Below are positions 11,559-23,195 of a DNA stretch of 64,000 bases, in pieces (position 1 is the stretch's first letter; every line of letters starts with the position of its first letter). A program made the position numbers and the translations under genes. Below the pieces are notes generated by a model, which was not told the DNA's origin, did not search any database, and worked only from the letters and a program-made list of their open reading frames with translations. This stretch comes from Nipponacmea schrenckii. Lineage: Eukaryota > Mollusca > Gastropoda > Lottiidae. Location of the stretch: contig JAUJPP010000012.1 in assembly GCA_030562195.1 (NCBI GenBank), forward strand, positions 5,146,001 through 5,210,000, in the 5' to 3' direction.

Positions 11559-11583
11559 GAAGATGTTGTAGACTAGGTTAATG
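11559..11583 (-). repeat. Detached leader end of M copy 5
   Basis: Continues the M leader interrupted at 7560 and ends CTAGGTTAAT, as in copy 1. Confidence 0.7.
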
Positions 11584-11594
11584 AGACGCAACTT

Positions 11595-11875
11595 TTATTT
11601 TTATACGCCCACATTGAAATGTGGACGTATATTGCCATCACCCCTGTCCGTCCGTCGGTCCGTCCGTCCGTCCGTCCGTTCTTACTAATGATACCTTCAG
11701 GGCCATTTTTTGCGTCCAATGTGGGATTGTGAAACTTTTTTGCATATGCGACCAGTTGCATAAGAAAATTGTCCGACTTTGTGTTAAATCGGTTTTTCTG
11801 GGGCTAAAAAATTCACATGCAAAAGTTGCACAAAAATTTTATTCCGTATATTGTCCATAGAATGCACCCGTATAT
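11595..11875. repeat. Dispersed repeat with terminal hairpin and (CCGT)n
   Basis: Starts with the palindrome TATACGCCCACATTGAAATG..., then a (CCGT)n run (11644-11680) and a body including AAATTCACATGCAAAAGTTG. The same hairpin end recurs at about 34055-34080 and 35003-35040, and the body recurs near 12600-12735. Confidence 0.65.
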
Positions 11876-13024
11876 TAGGACTAATTTGACTTGCCGTCAT
11901 TTCGAAGAGGAATATTATCGACGACGCATGTGTGGTTCTTTATTAACCAATACAAATTAAGGTATTAGATGAATCGGCCAATGATATTTGATTTCTTTGC
12001 GCATGCGTTTGTCACTCGCTCGATGCTGTAGGTATGGAAAGTGCCATAGGGGCCTAATTGTCTATAATTTTATGCAACCCTTAACTCCATTTTGGAAAAT
12101 TCAACGCCATGGAAAGTGACTCTATTATAATCATTACATTTTTAATCATATGCGCTGTATTATTGATTTTTATCAGTATTTCTTCCGTTTTAACAGTTCG
12201 AGTGCTTTGTGAAATATATAAAAATTGGACAGGACTTTTTCTTCGCTGGACTCCTGATTTGGCTTAGAAGTTGAAGCTGGAATCGTTTTTTTCTGGGCCT
12301 ACTTGTCTTATCATAAATAACTTCAGTAAGTTTTGTTATTTACCTTTTTATATTTTCGAATTACATTATTTGATAGGATAGGTACCGAAAATGAAATAGG
12401 ACTTAGGGAGTTCGGGCTAAACGGCTGACACTGATAGAACATTTATTGTTTATACCTACACTACAGATTTGTCTGCTGTCAATGAATACCCAGTGGTGGG
12501 TGGGAAGTTTGGGTAATGCGCAAAATTGATTAACCTTGGTTGGAAAATTCTCCGAAAATGAATTATCATGATGTCACGTCTAAAGCCGGCAGTAGCAAAA
12601 ATCGGCCTACAATGTGATACTATGAAACTTTTTTTGCATGTCCGACTGTGTCGGGTTAAAAAATTCACATGCAAAGGTTGCACAAAAATCTTTTTTTGCA
12701 TAAAATGCGACCTGTAGTTGCATAAGAAAAAAACGGCGTATAACTAGTAGCCTACGTAATATGTGTTTAATTAAAACAAAAACTGTATGGCCTTATCCTA
12801 TGGTATTTGGCGGTTAAAAGACGTCCATTGCCCTTTAGCTTATCTAAATCAATGTTCACGAAAATTCCAACAACAGTGCGGTAATTTATCATTGAGATTC
12901 AACATAAAGACTTTGATGTTATTTTATTCATATAAACATTAAAAGGTTTGATGACTTCAAAGAAACCGTGTTTAGTCACGTGATCTAACTCTTTCATGAA
13001 TTTGTGAATTTTGCGAGAGACGGG
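11876..13024. other. Gene-free stretch
   Basis: No supported gene. Near 12600-12735 a second copy of the body of the preceding repeat is visible (GAAACTTTTTTTGCATG..., AAATTCACATGCAAAGGTTG). The rest is AT-rich with no structure I can name. Confidence 0.5.
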
Positions 13025-13597
13025 TGTGACTAATAACCGCAAAGAACCGCAAAGAACTCAAATAACCGCAAAGAACCGCAAAGAAACTACAAAGAACCGC
13101 AAAGAAACCACAAAGTTATAGTTACTACGTTTAGATAACCTTTTCAAAGCTTACACTACATTTACTGCACAGATTCTTCTGCAATCATCATTATTTGTGA
13201 TGAGTGCAATGTGCCTGTTCATAGCAAATGTGTTCCTGATCTATGAGCTGATAATATTGAACGATTTGGAAGTGATTTTGTCTGTCCGTCATGTGTATTC
13301 GAAAAAGGCAGCTAAAAGATGTCAGACAGCCTTCATGGTCATGTATTCATTTTTTTCACACACACTTTGTAGACAGATAATAACAGATCTTATTGAACAA
13401 TTTCGAAAATTTGTAGATTTGCAGTACTTAAAAATAAAGAGAGCTCTTCATGGACAAGAAAATTTAACAATTATAAATGACTTGAAGAAAGTATATTGTA
13501 TATTGTTTGTGGTTTCTTTGCGGTTCTTTGTGGGTTCTTTGTGGTTTCTTTGTGGTTCTTTGCGGTTCTTTGTGGTTCTTTGCGGTTATTAGTCACA
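13025..13597. mobile_element. Foldback element with minisatellite inverted termini
   Basis: Both ends are arrays of a roughly 10-bp unit (AACCGCAAAG / AACCACAAAG) in inverted orientation: about 90 bp at 13025-13116 and about 95 bp at 13503-13597. The outermost 16 bp (TGTGACTAATAACCGC) match perfectly as an inverted pair. No clear target duplication is seen. The interior holds a PHD-finger fragment. It is non-autonomous and the mobilising family is unknown. Confidence 0.75.
13166..13300 (+). pseudogene. PHD-finger fragment inside the foldback element
   Basis: In one frame the sequence reads CTDSSAIIIICDECNVPVHS, then KCVPDL, a TGA stop at 13244, ADNIERFGSDFVCPSC and a second stop shortly after. 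C-x2-C-x4-H-x2-C followed by F-V-C-x2-C is the ligand spacing of the second half of a PHD finger; only the first Cys pair is incomplete. A longer ATG frame in another phase (13197-13592) is a shadow of this fragment and of the right terminal array. The stop means it is not a working exon as it stands. Confidence 0.65.
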
Positions 13598-13698
13598 GCG
13601 TAACGACAGTCACTGAGTCAGACTGTGCCAACTGAACATACTTGCAACAGAGTCATGATTCACATTATATTAACTCTCTTAATATTTTCATTTTAAGA

Positions 13699-14860
13699 AT
13701 GTTTGTTTGGGCGAAAATTAAAGGAGCGTCTGTACTGTGGCCTGCTGAAGTACGAGAAACCGGACAGTTTACGACTGATGTTTTTGTCAAAAGTGATGGT
13801 TTAACGTAAGTCATTCTCCATTAAATCATTTATAGCCTACTTCAAAACAAACCTATACTATGCATGGATAGAAAGTATTTAGCTAGCTACTAATCTATTT
13901 AGTAAGTTAAAAAACGTATATGAAATTAATATATAATATTTATAAAAGTATATATTCTTAGTCTGAACTGATGTAATATTTTACATGTATTTCTATTTTT
14001 CAATTTTTCCCTACCCCTTTTTTCTTCAATTTTAAGTTTTGACAAATTTCAGATTTAAAGTGAAGTCATCTGATACATTTACATTTGTTGAAAATGCTGA
14101 AAATTTTAAGCAGCAAGGCATTGGTAGGCTTTAGTTGGAAGTTACACGTTTCTTTATTATGTTGCTTTTATGAAGTACCGGTAGTTATGGGGCATCTGGC
14201 TCCATATATAATTTGAACATCAGCCTATTGTAAACTAATAATCCTTTAATACTAATCTTTTCTTCATGTAAACTTTTCAGATTACTTTGCATGTAGTTTT
14301 TTGTTATTAATTGAATTTCAATTATTCTGCATGTCAATTTTTTATTTATAGAATTCAGAAATATTGTAGGTGAAAGAAAGTTTCTGTCTAGAATCCAGAA
14401 TTTTAAATCAAATTTAACAAAAAAAATCCTCAAATTTTATATTTTATGATATTAGATTATCAAAGGATAATAAGATAAGGGACTTCATGCGGAAAAGTTG
14501 ATTGAAAAACACAATATTTTTACAATCCACAAAATTTTGTTTTGTATTATATATTACAAGGAATGTAAACTTGACAATTATATTTGGTTATATTATGTCT
14601 CTAACCTTAACACAAATATTCTTTGTTTCAATATATAAAAGAACAGTTAAATGAATAAGAAATTCTAGTTTTTCGAAGTAACTTAATTCAAAGTTATTAA
14701 CTGCATTTTACAGGCAATATTATACTCTATATAATACATATTATGACAAAGCTGTTATTTAATGATGTATGAAAATGTTATATTTTTACAGACAAATTAA
14801 AGAAACAAAGAAAACCTGAAACATTAGGCTGTTTTCTAGATGATTTCCAGTGGGCTGTTG
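13699..14860 (+). CDS. PWWP-domain protein, 5' exons (partial gene)
   Basis: Three exons join in open frame with GT-AG introns: 13699-13805, 14053-14123 and 14792-14860. The first encodes MFVWAKIKGASVLWPAEVRE, a PWWP-type opening (VWAKIKG...WP..V) in which the PWWP core itself is VLWP. Exon 2 gives FKVKSSDTFTFVENAENF, fitting the second half of the barrel, and exon 3 is Lys-rich and helical (DKLKKQRKPETLGCFLDD). PWWP domains bind methyl-lysine nucleosomes and DNA. An acceptor-like TTTTAAG directly precedes the first ATG, so an upstream exon is possible. The continuation is uncertain; see 15768-15904. Confidence 0.6.
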
Positions 14861-14984
14861 GTGAGTGACTTGAACAACTACGTTTGCTTCATAAATTTGC
14901 CATTTTCTTGCTTAATGAAAACTTTAAAGCAGTTTAAGAGGCTGCTCTTTTTGGAAAGCTTTAGAAATTATTTTCTCACCTTTA

Positions 14985-15716
14985 TAGGGATGGGAGGTAT
15001 TGAGTTTTTTAGGTATCGCGGTATTTAAGGCCTAATTAAGTATTGTCACGGTATTCACGGTATTTTACAGAAGCCAAAAATTTCACTGCGTGTCAACAAA
15101 ATAGGGCTTGGAAAGCCCTGGACTAGTTGCCAAGGGTTTGGCAATAATATGGAAGGAAAATTAGACATACAGAAAACCGTAGGTAGAACAAAAATCGCTG
15201 TCGTATACCAATTTTCCATCAAATTTTCGACCATGGGTTTTTCCGGAAGCGTGCTTTGGGCATATTCTTTTATGCTTATAACTTCCACAACGTTTATTTA
15301 GCAGACAAATTTTTATTCCTATAATGATATTCTGATAAACTTCGAAGCGAAATAAAAAAAAAGGCTTAATTAATTAAAAAAGAATTAATTCTTTGTTTTA
15401 CATGTCATTTGAAATATTAATCCTCCAATGTTAGAAAACAAGATTCCAAGAGAAAAGACGCGATAATCGTGGCTACGTGTTTCATCACGTGGTATAGTAC
15501 TATTAGAGCAACAACAAAATATGACTTAATTTGTTAAATTATACTAAAACCAGCATGTAACAAGACATTTTATCAGTTGATTTTGCTGTAAAATTGAATA
15601 CCGTGATATTTGACGGTATTCACGGTATACCGAGTATTCAATTTTGCCGCGATACTACTACCGGTATTTTTTTGGAACCGGTTTTCACGGTAATACCGTA
15701 GTACCGCCCATCCCTA
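14985..15716. mobile_element. hAT-type MITE with 8-bp target duplication
   Basis: 732 bp starting TAGGGATGGGAGGTA and ending with the inverse TACCGCCCATCCCTA. It is flanked on both sides by the perfect 8-bp duplication CACCTTTA (14977-14984 and 15717-15724). The subterminal parts are full of GGTATT/AATACC palindromes. No coding capacity. The same family recurs at 49789-50226. It sits in the intron after the third PWWP exon. Confidence 0.9.
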
Positions 15717-15767
15717 CACCTTTATCACCAAATCTCTATGTTGCTATAAATTGCAATAACCTGTCAG

Positions 15768-15904
15768 TGTGTTCGTCTACAATAGCATGTAGACTTTTTC
15801 AATTTTTAATGTGTGTAAAAGTTCAAAAATCAAGTGAGCTATTAAGATTGAAACTTTATACGGATATTGTAAAGAAAATATCGAACATAAATCACAAAAA
15901 ATGA
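15768..15904 (+). CDS. Possible last exon of the PWWP gene
   Basis: After an AG at 15766-15767 a frame of matching phase runs VCSSTIACRLFQFLM, then KVQKSSELLRLKLYTDIVKK, to a TGA at 15902. It would join in frame to the phase-1 donor at 14860. The acceptor has a weak pyrimidine tract and I do not recognise the product, so this is a suggestion only. Confidence 0.3.
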
Positions 15905-16169
15905 TTGTTTTAATTGTATTTTACAATGTAAACTGGAGTTGTTTAAGTACGTATTATTAAAGACAAATGTTTGATATTTTGGTTTTTGTTTAATGTTGCG
16001 TTTGATCCCACAAAATTCAACTTATATTGGATCAAAGAATCTATCACATCTCAATTTATTGTTGTGGTCAAAAAGTGGGTGTGTAATATTGTACCAAGCA
16101 CAAAAATCCAAATGTACCATTCCACTGGACATAGTTCTAAAAGAAAAAGCAATGAAAACCTTCTTTCAG

Positions 16170-17125
16170 TTTACTGAAGTCATCTTATGCAACTATTTGA
16201 CATGGACAAAATTAAAGTCATCTTATGCAACCTTTTGGCATGGACAACATTAAAGTCATCTTATGCAACCTTTTGGTATGGACAACATTAAAGATATCTT
16301 GTGCAACCTTTTGGTATGGACAGCATTAAAGATATCTTGTGCAACCTTTTGGTATGGACAGCATTAAAGATATCTTGTGCAACTTTTAAACCCATAAAAT
16401 ACGATTGACATTGAGCCTATCATAAAATTATTTTTTACCTTTTAAAACTACTGTTGTGGTCAAGGGGGGATAATTTGTACCTCTAGCAGGTCTAACAATA
16501 TCCATATTATGTGCAATGGCACAGAACGTGTTTTTATTACAAAAGGCCCAGAAAACCATCTTTCGGTATACTAAAGTCATCTTATGCAACCTTTTGGCAT
16601 GGACAACATTAAAGATATCTTGTGCAACCTTTTGGTATGGACAGCATTAAAGATATCTTGTGCAACTTTTAAACCCATAAAATACGATTGACATTGAGCC
16701 TATCATAAAATTATTTTTTACCTTTTAAAACTACTGTTGTGGTCAAGGGGGGATAATTTGTACCTCTAGCAGGTCTAACAATATCCATATTATGTGCAAT
16801 GGCACAGAACGTGTTTTTATTACAAAAGGCCCAGAAAACCATCTTTCGGTATACTAAAGTCATCTTATGCAACTATTTGGCATGGACAAAATTAAAGTCA
16901 TCTTATGCAACCTTTTGGTATGGACAACATTAAAGATATCTTGTGCAACTTTTAAACCCATAAAATACGATTGACATTGAGCCTATCATAAAATTATTTT
17001 TTACCTTTTAAAACTACTGTTGTGGTCAAGGGGGGATAATTTGTACCTCTAGCAGGTCTAACAATATCCATATTATGTGCAATGGCACAGAACGTGTTTT
17101 TATTACAAAAGGCCCAGAAAACCAT
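16170..17125. repeat. Nested tandem repeat (about 285 bp, with 45-bp sub-units)
   Basis: Three large units share a segment with CCCATAAAATACGATTGACA at about 16391, 16671 and 16958 (spacing 280 and 287 bp) and a segment with GTGCAATGGCACAGAACGTG. Each begins with one to four sub-repeats of about 45 bp containing CAACCTTTTGGTATGGACA. The later units are nearly identical, suggesting recent amplification. Confidence 0.85.
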
Positions 17126-17424
17126 AAACTTTTTGACACAGAAATTTTATTCTTAAAGAATTTTTACAATTGAAATATTTGAAGGCTGGGAATACAGCAA
17201 GTGGTGTCCTTTATGCCTACAAACCCACATTATGACCTCAGATTTCTCATGAAATCGGCGATTTGTGTATATTTTGGAAAAACAATATAAGGCACATAAA
17301 AAAAGTTTAGAAAGAACAAACTCACAAGCATACGGACAAAATGCAACACAATGTGCTATTCGTTAGAACCAAAAAATGGTCGCACAATAAAGAACCCACA
17401 AGGTAAAGTCTTACATAGTACCAG
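17126..17424. other. Gene-free stretch
   Basis: About 300 bp between two repeats with nothing I can support. Confidence 0.4.
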
Positions 17425-18130
17425 TCGTTCGTTCGTCCGTCCGTCCGTCCGTCCGTCCACATTTGTTGTATCCACGATAGAGGCTACAGTTTTTATCCGA
17501 TCTTAATGAAACTTGGTATACATGTATATATTGATAATATCTCTGTCAAGTTCAAAAATGGAAATTATCGAATGAACAGATTTTGAGTTATTGCCCTTGA
17601 CTTAGTAAAAACGCGTCAAAGTTGGGTTATATCCACGATATAGGCTAGAGTTTTTATTAGAAATTCAAATTTGACGTTTTTTTATGAATAGTTTATGAGT
17701 AATTGCCCTTGACTAAGTAAAATTGCGTAAAAATTCATTTTCTGTAGACACTATAGAAGCTACAATTATCTATGGATTTTAATGAAACTTGGTATTAGCA
17801 TTGGAATTGATAAGACGGCGGTCAAGTTCGATTTGGACGATTTTGCGATAAACATTTTTGGAGTTATTGCCCCTGCCTCTATATTTGTTGTAGACAAAAT
17901 AGAAGCTACAATTTTCAATGGATTTTAATGAAACTTGGTGTGAGCATTGGAATTGATAAGAAAACGGTCAAGTTCGAATTTGAAGATTTTTCGATGAACA
18001 GTTTTTTAGTTATTGCCCTTGACTTAGTAAGATTGCGTCAAAATTTTATTGTGGGTTCAATAGAAGCTACAATTTTCAATGGATTTTGATGAAACTTGGT
18101 GTTTTTGAGTTTTTGCCCTTGACTTCAATA
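17425..18130. repeat. Dispersed repeat with (CCGT)n head
   Basis: A (CCGT)n run (17430-17458) is followed by four degenerate, head-to-tail segments sharing TTTTAATGAAACTTGG, GGTCAAGTTCGA and GAGTTATTGCCCTTGACTTA. Related segments occur at 35985-36475 and a short one near 47745. Confidence 0.75.
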
Positions 18131-18230
18131 TCCATTTAGTGAATGTTTTTGAGTCATTACTCTATTTATTTTTCAAATTCAATTCTGCCAGTGGGCGTAT
18201 GTTACCTTGCCTGTCAAGCTATCTTGTCAA

Positions 18231-18677
18231 AATGGATACCATTTTAGAAAATTTACACCTTTCATTGCATACGCCTGCCTTTCAAAGAGAAAAAATAACT
18301 CCTGATTTATTTTGCCACTTATCCAGATATGATATGGAATGCCTTGGGATATCAAATTCTTCAGATATGATGAAAATCGGAACAGAATGTATTAAATATG
18401 CCCAGTCAGAATGCAAACACAACAGAATTGTTTTGATATATCAAAACAATTGTTAGAGAGTTTATTAGATTCTGGTTTCAATATATCTGAAATTTCAAAG
18501 TTGCTGTCTGTATCGGAAAGAACTGTATATCGGCGAATGGCATTTTTTGACTTATCCGTTCGCAGTTTTACTCAAATTAACGATACTGACTTAAACTCTG
18601 AAGTCAATGATGCATTTTCAATTTCCAAGAATTTGGGAAAATATGTTGAGACAAATTCAATATCAAAAGGGAATTAA
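18231..18677 (+). pseudogene. SAM-like/HTH transposase fragment, longest copy
   Basis: MDTILENLHLSLHTPAFQ, EKITPDL, DMECLGI, then a frameshift near 18405-18420 into QTQQNCFDISKQLLESLLDS, FNISEISKLLSVSERTVYRR and FFDLSVRSFTQIND. The first part has the hydrophobic spacing of a SAM domain; the second is a helix-turn-helix of the kind preceding an integrase-type core in many animal DNA transposons. No catalytic core follows (the frame ends EVNDAFSISKN...KGN). It is the most informative copy of the five in the window. Confidence 0.55.
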
Positions 18678-19255
18678 CATTAACATTACAATGTACATGA
18701 AGATTTAACCATATGGTATTTAAAAAAAAACTGGTGCAATAGAAATATTCCAATGTTTTTTATTCATAGCACAAATCGTTAACGATAGCAAATTTAGTGT
18801 CACAAAAATGATTTTGACATTGTTAGAGAATTCATGCCAGACTTTGTCTGAAGACATTTAAAAACCACAGCATTTTCATTTTTCTAAACCCCCGTGAAAA
18901 TTGAACATTTAACCTCCAACAACCTACATCAGACTGTCACTTTCAACTTCATACGTGATTCCCAACGTCCTAAATCTGATTACCATGTCCGACTTCCTAT
19001 TGCTAGACTTCCGACCAGCTTTTGACTTCCTACCTCTGAATCTATATTCCTTCAGGCTTAAATATTTGACTGTTTACTGCCCCCACCCCCACCCCCTTTA
19101 AACAGCTTTCTACATCAGACCATCATTTTTTACTTTCTACATTTCTACTTCTACGAGTTCTTACTTCCAACTTCTTTAGCGTGACATGCTACCTTTTAAT
19201 CAGTATTAGAGAAACATCTGTAAATGCCATCACTACATTCATCGGAGACTGCAGA
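18678..19255. repeat. Interior of repeat type I, copy 2 (inverted to 2670-3154)
   Basis: Reverse complement of the segment near 2670-3154, including the C-rich tract at 19080-19098 and the text CTTCTTTAGCGTGACATGCT. Non-coding. Confidence 0.7.
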
Positions 19256-19257
19256 CT

Positions 19258-19863
19258 CATTAACCTAGTCTACGGCATCTCATTTGCGTGGACTTCTTAC
19301 GAAGATTACCGTTGATTTCCGCAAACCTACGGCCAGTTACGGAAAACATGATCATACAAAAAGATGATAATACAAAAAGATGATGCTGATAATACAAAAA
19401 GAAGATAATACAAAAAGATGATACTGATAATGCAAAAAGATGATAATAAAAAAAGATGATAATACGAAAAGAAGATGCTGATAATACAAAAAGATGCTGA
19501 TACTGCAAAAAGATGATGCTTATAATGCAAAAAGATGATAATACGAAAAGATGATAATACGAAAAGGTGATGCTGATAATACAAAAAGATGCTGATACTG
19601 CAAAAAGATGATGCATATAATACAAAAAGATGACGGCGTTCCATATGCTGATACGGCAAAAAGATGCTTATTATGCAAACAGATGATAAAACGAAAAGAT
19701 GATAATACGAAAAGATGATGCTGATAATACAAAACGATGCTTATACTGCCAAAAGATGATGCATATAATACAAAAAGATGATAATACGAAAAGATGATGC
19801 TGATAATACAAAAAGATGCTGATACTGCAAAAATACTGACAGAAGGCAGTTTCGGCGTTCCAT
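19258..19863 (+). repeat. Minisatellite module M, copy 6 (compound)
   Basis: Leader plus a long array. Near 19633 an internal GACGGCGTTCCAT, normally the M tail, occurs inside the array and is followed directly by more array and the true tail at 19851-19863. This copy looks like two modules joined. Confidence 0.8.
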
Positions 19864-21437
19864 GTTATCCTTCCCGTCGTGCAATAGCGGTCATCTATAT
19901 AAATAGACTACAACGCATTTTCAATTGTAGACTTTGTCAACAGGACACACAATTTTCAGACTGACTGGGGACCAGCCGCGTACAGCACGGAAAAAAATGA
20001 AAAGTGAAATTTTTTGTTTGAGGTATATTTCAAGGTATTTTGCGATTTTCTTAAAGTTTGAGTATTTCTGAGGACTGTTTAAACGTAACAAAGGCCCAAA
20101 TTGACCCCTAAAAATCAAGCCTGGGACTCTTTATAAATATACGGAGTTCTCTTTTTGGGTAGTCATATGACGGACATCACAAATTTTGACCGCCATCTAA
20201 TGTAATACGAATGAGGACATGGCCTTGACTGAAGGCGCAGATTGGTCTATCGCATTACAAAATCCAGAGTTAAAACTCTCATTTATTTCAAAAAATAAAA
20301 GAAACTCCGTTTTGAATTTGGCACTTTGGTTAACTTTCCTAAGCCACTCGAAAAGCATATTGGGTTGTAAAATTTTATAAGCAGCATCAACTCATATCAC
20401 TATTAATGTGAAGTGTATAGTGACATCATTTATTTAATATATAAATAATGATATGAAATATTGTATTTTCATCTGGGTCGATAATTCTAAATTTCGAATT
20501 AATTAACTTACCATCAAGATAGCATCTGCCAGCTGCTTAAGGTATGTCGTACAATCGGAGTACAACGAGTCTTTGTGGTTGCTGGTTGTATATATGTAAA
20601 ATGGGAGCATAATTTACATCAATTGCACCGTTTTATATATTTTAACCAATATGCAGTTGTTACTCACAGAATTGTTAAAAATCGCTTTAATCCACTGGGA
20701 TATTCATGCGATACTTTACTTTTTAAAAGGCGGATGTAGTGGAAATAATTTATATGATCTAGTTCAATATTCATCAACCCCGCGACAAAACTATTTATTT
20801 TCCACTCATTTTAAAGGTGCCACTTTTTACACTTCTCTGGTATGCTTCAGGGGCATTCCAGGTGATGTACGAGATATACTGGTCATTCACGAGTCTACTG
20901 TACGCCACAGGTCCGATTATATAACATTTCCTACAGAAAATGAAAAAACCGATTACAATTCGGCCAACTAATCTAGTTACCATAGATTCTATGTCTAAAT
21001 ACAATGTTCAAAAGGGGAACATGCTGAGCATTCCAGAAACCTCAAAGGCTTGCATTCAATTTTTATTAAAGTAATTGGCGGACACAACTTGACTTTTCGT
21101 CATACCATAGCAAGACTACACACGTTGAAAAACATCTGTACAAATTCGATTTGAAATTAAAGAGGAAATACGATATAATTCGATTTTGTTGAAAATTTAA
21201 GAGTAGCTCAAAAGTCTAATATAAAATGTAGTAATAATAACTAGAGCTGAGTACAGCAATCTGCTTGCTTTAGGAAGGTGTTTCTCCATCCTGATATACG
21301 AATGCCAGTTGGCCTCTGGTGATTCAACAATAGGTCTAAAATCAGGTCTCAGTTTATAATTCCGGCTCCATCAGATCATAAATCAAATATTCAGAAAACT
21401 CTTCAAAGGGTAGTGTTTCAGAGATGAATATAAAACT

Positions 21438-21763
21438 TTAGAGTAAAAGAAATATTACTGGAATAATTTTATTAACAAGAAAGAAGTCACGAGTATATAA
21501 CAGGCAATTACAGGACTGTGTACTTGCTGGTAGAGCTGTAGTGGTAGTTAGTTCAACAGGTAAAGTAACAGTTGAAAAACCATTGAAGCCTATAACATAA
21601 TCCATAACTCTACTTTCGTTATTCACACGATAGTGAAATTTATGGTTGGGACTTTCTATCAAAGTAAGCTCTATTCCCTTTGCAACCATTGTTATGTTTT
21701 TTACCCTTTGATTTGACATCGGTACCCATCCAGAAACTTTGATTCTTTGGAAACTGAAATAAA
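21438..21763 (-). pseudogene. Captured terminal exon, copy 2
   Basis: Reads FQRIKVSGWVPMSNQRVKN, ITMVAKGIELTLIESPNH, KFHYRVNNESRVMDYVIGF and the Thr-rich TTTTALPAS segment. A deletion relative to copy 1 removes the end of the linker, so the hydrophobic tail is out of phase. The acceptor TTTTTATTTCAG is retained. Confidence 0.5.
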
Positions 21764-21962
21764 AATATAGTTAGTTATATATATTTATAATATTAACATG
21801 CTTTTTATTATTACAGAAAAGTTATTTCCTGCACCCTATGGGCTAATGAAGACGGACAACGACCTGCATTTTGATGCTGGTAATAATATTGACATATATT
21901 GGTATTTAAGGGAAGTGATGGTGATGGATTGAGGCTGTTAATAATATTGACATACCTTGTTA

Positions 21963-22265
21963 TTAAAGAGAAGTGATGGGATAAGATACAGACAGCAACT
22001 TTGAAATTTCAGATATTTTGAAACCAGAATCTAATAAACTCTCTAACAATTGTTTTGATACATCAAAACAATTCTGTTGTGTTTGCATTCTGACTAGGGC
22101 ATATTTAATACATTCTGTTCTGATTTTCATCATATCTGAAGAATTTGATATCCCAAGGCATTCCATATCATATCTGGACAAATGGCAAACTAAATCAGGA
22201 GTTATTTTTTCTCTTTGAAAGGCAGGCAATGGAAGGTGTAAATTTTCTAAAATGATATCCATTTT
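21963..22265 (-). pseudogene. SAM-like/HTH fragment in block B, copy 2
   Basis: Same as copy 1 of block B, with a few-codon deletion near the start (LPLPAFQ) and the same YPITSL break after the HTH start. Confidence 0.5.
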
Positions 22266-22287
22266 TACAAAATAAAAGTTGCGTCTC

Positions 22288-22665
22288 ATTAACCTATTCT
22301 ACGAGAACTTCTTTACGTCGACTTTTTACGAAGATTAACGTTGATTTCCGTAAACCTACGGCCAGTTACGGAAAAGATGATCATACAAAAAGATGATAAT
22401 ACAAAAAGATGATGCTGATAATACAAAAAGATGATAATACAAAAAGATGATAAAGATAATGCAAAAAGATGATAATACAAACAGATGATAATACGAAAAG
22501 ATGATGCTGATAATACAAAAAGATGCTGATACTGCAAAAAGATGATGCTGATAATGCAAAAAGATGATAATACAAAAAGATGATAATACGAAAAGATGAT
22601 GCTGATAATACAAAAAGATGCTGATCCTGCAAAAATACTAACAGAAGGCAGTTACGGCGTTCCAT
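22288..22665 (+). repeat. Minisatellite module M, copy 7
   Basis: Leader, array (22370-22635), tail, then the same spacer of about 75 bp as after copy 3. Confidence 0.85.
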
Positions 22666-22741
22666 TTATAGCCTACATAGCAGTAGTCTTGTCTTGTTTA
22701 ATCAGTATTGCCATCACTAAATTAATCGGAGACTGGGACTC

Positions 22742-23195
22742 ATTAACCTAGTCTATGACATCTTCTTTACGTCGACTTTTTACGAAGATTAACGTTGATT
22801 TTCGTAAACCTACGGTCAGTTACTGAAAAGATGATCATAGAAAAAGATGATAATACAAAAAGATGATGCTGATAATACAAAAAGATGATAATACAAAAAG
22901 ATGATACTGATAATGCAAAAAGATGATAATACAAAAAGATGATAATACGAAAAGATGATGCTGATAATACAAAGAGATGCTGATACTGCAAAAAGATGCT
23001 TATTATGCAAACAGATGATAAAACGAAAAGATGATAATACGAAAAGATGATGCTGATAATACAAAACGATGCTTATACTGCAAAAAGATGATGCATATAA
23101 TACAAAAAGATGATAATACGAAAAGATGATGCTGATAATACAAAAAGATGCTGATACTGCAAAAATACTAACAGAAGGCAGTTTCGGCGTTCCAT
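22742..23195 (+). repeat. Minisatellite module M, copy 8
   Basis: Leader identical by eye to copy 4 (GTCAGTTACTGAAAAGATG variant), array (22830-23170) and tail. It leads directly into block B copy 3. Confidence 0.85.

Larger units (their letters stand above)
19864..22287. repeat. Block B, copy 2
   Basis: Same order as copy 1: TATA-like motif, small plus-strand frame (20651-20971, 106 codons, ending TENEKTDYNSAN), captured terminal exon on the minus strand (about 21438-21763), truncated SAM/HTH fragment (21963-22265). Confidence 0.85.

Noticed and set aside
7547..11565. A target-site duplication for the first Harbinger element
   Set aside because: Flanking trinucleotides TAC and GAA do not match, and comparison with other M leaders does not restore a TWA site.
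13197..13592. 131-codon frame in the foldback as a host gene
   Set aside because: Its C-terminal part is the inverted minisatellite terminus and its N-terminal part is an out-of-phase reading of the PHD fragment.
20795..21004. Minus-strand frame with YISYITWNAPEAYQ as a possible Reeler/adhesion exon
   Set aside because: The resemblance is a few residues only; it overlaps another open frame on the plus strand and lies 3' of the captured terminal exon, the wrong order for one gene.
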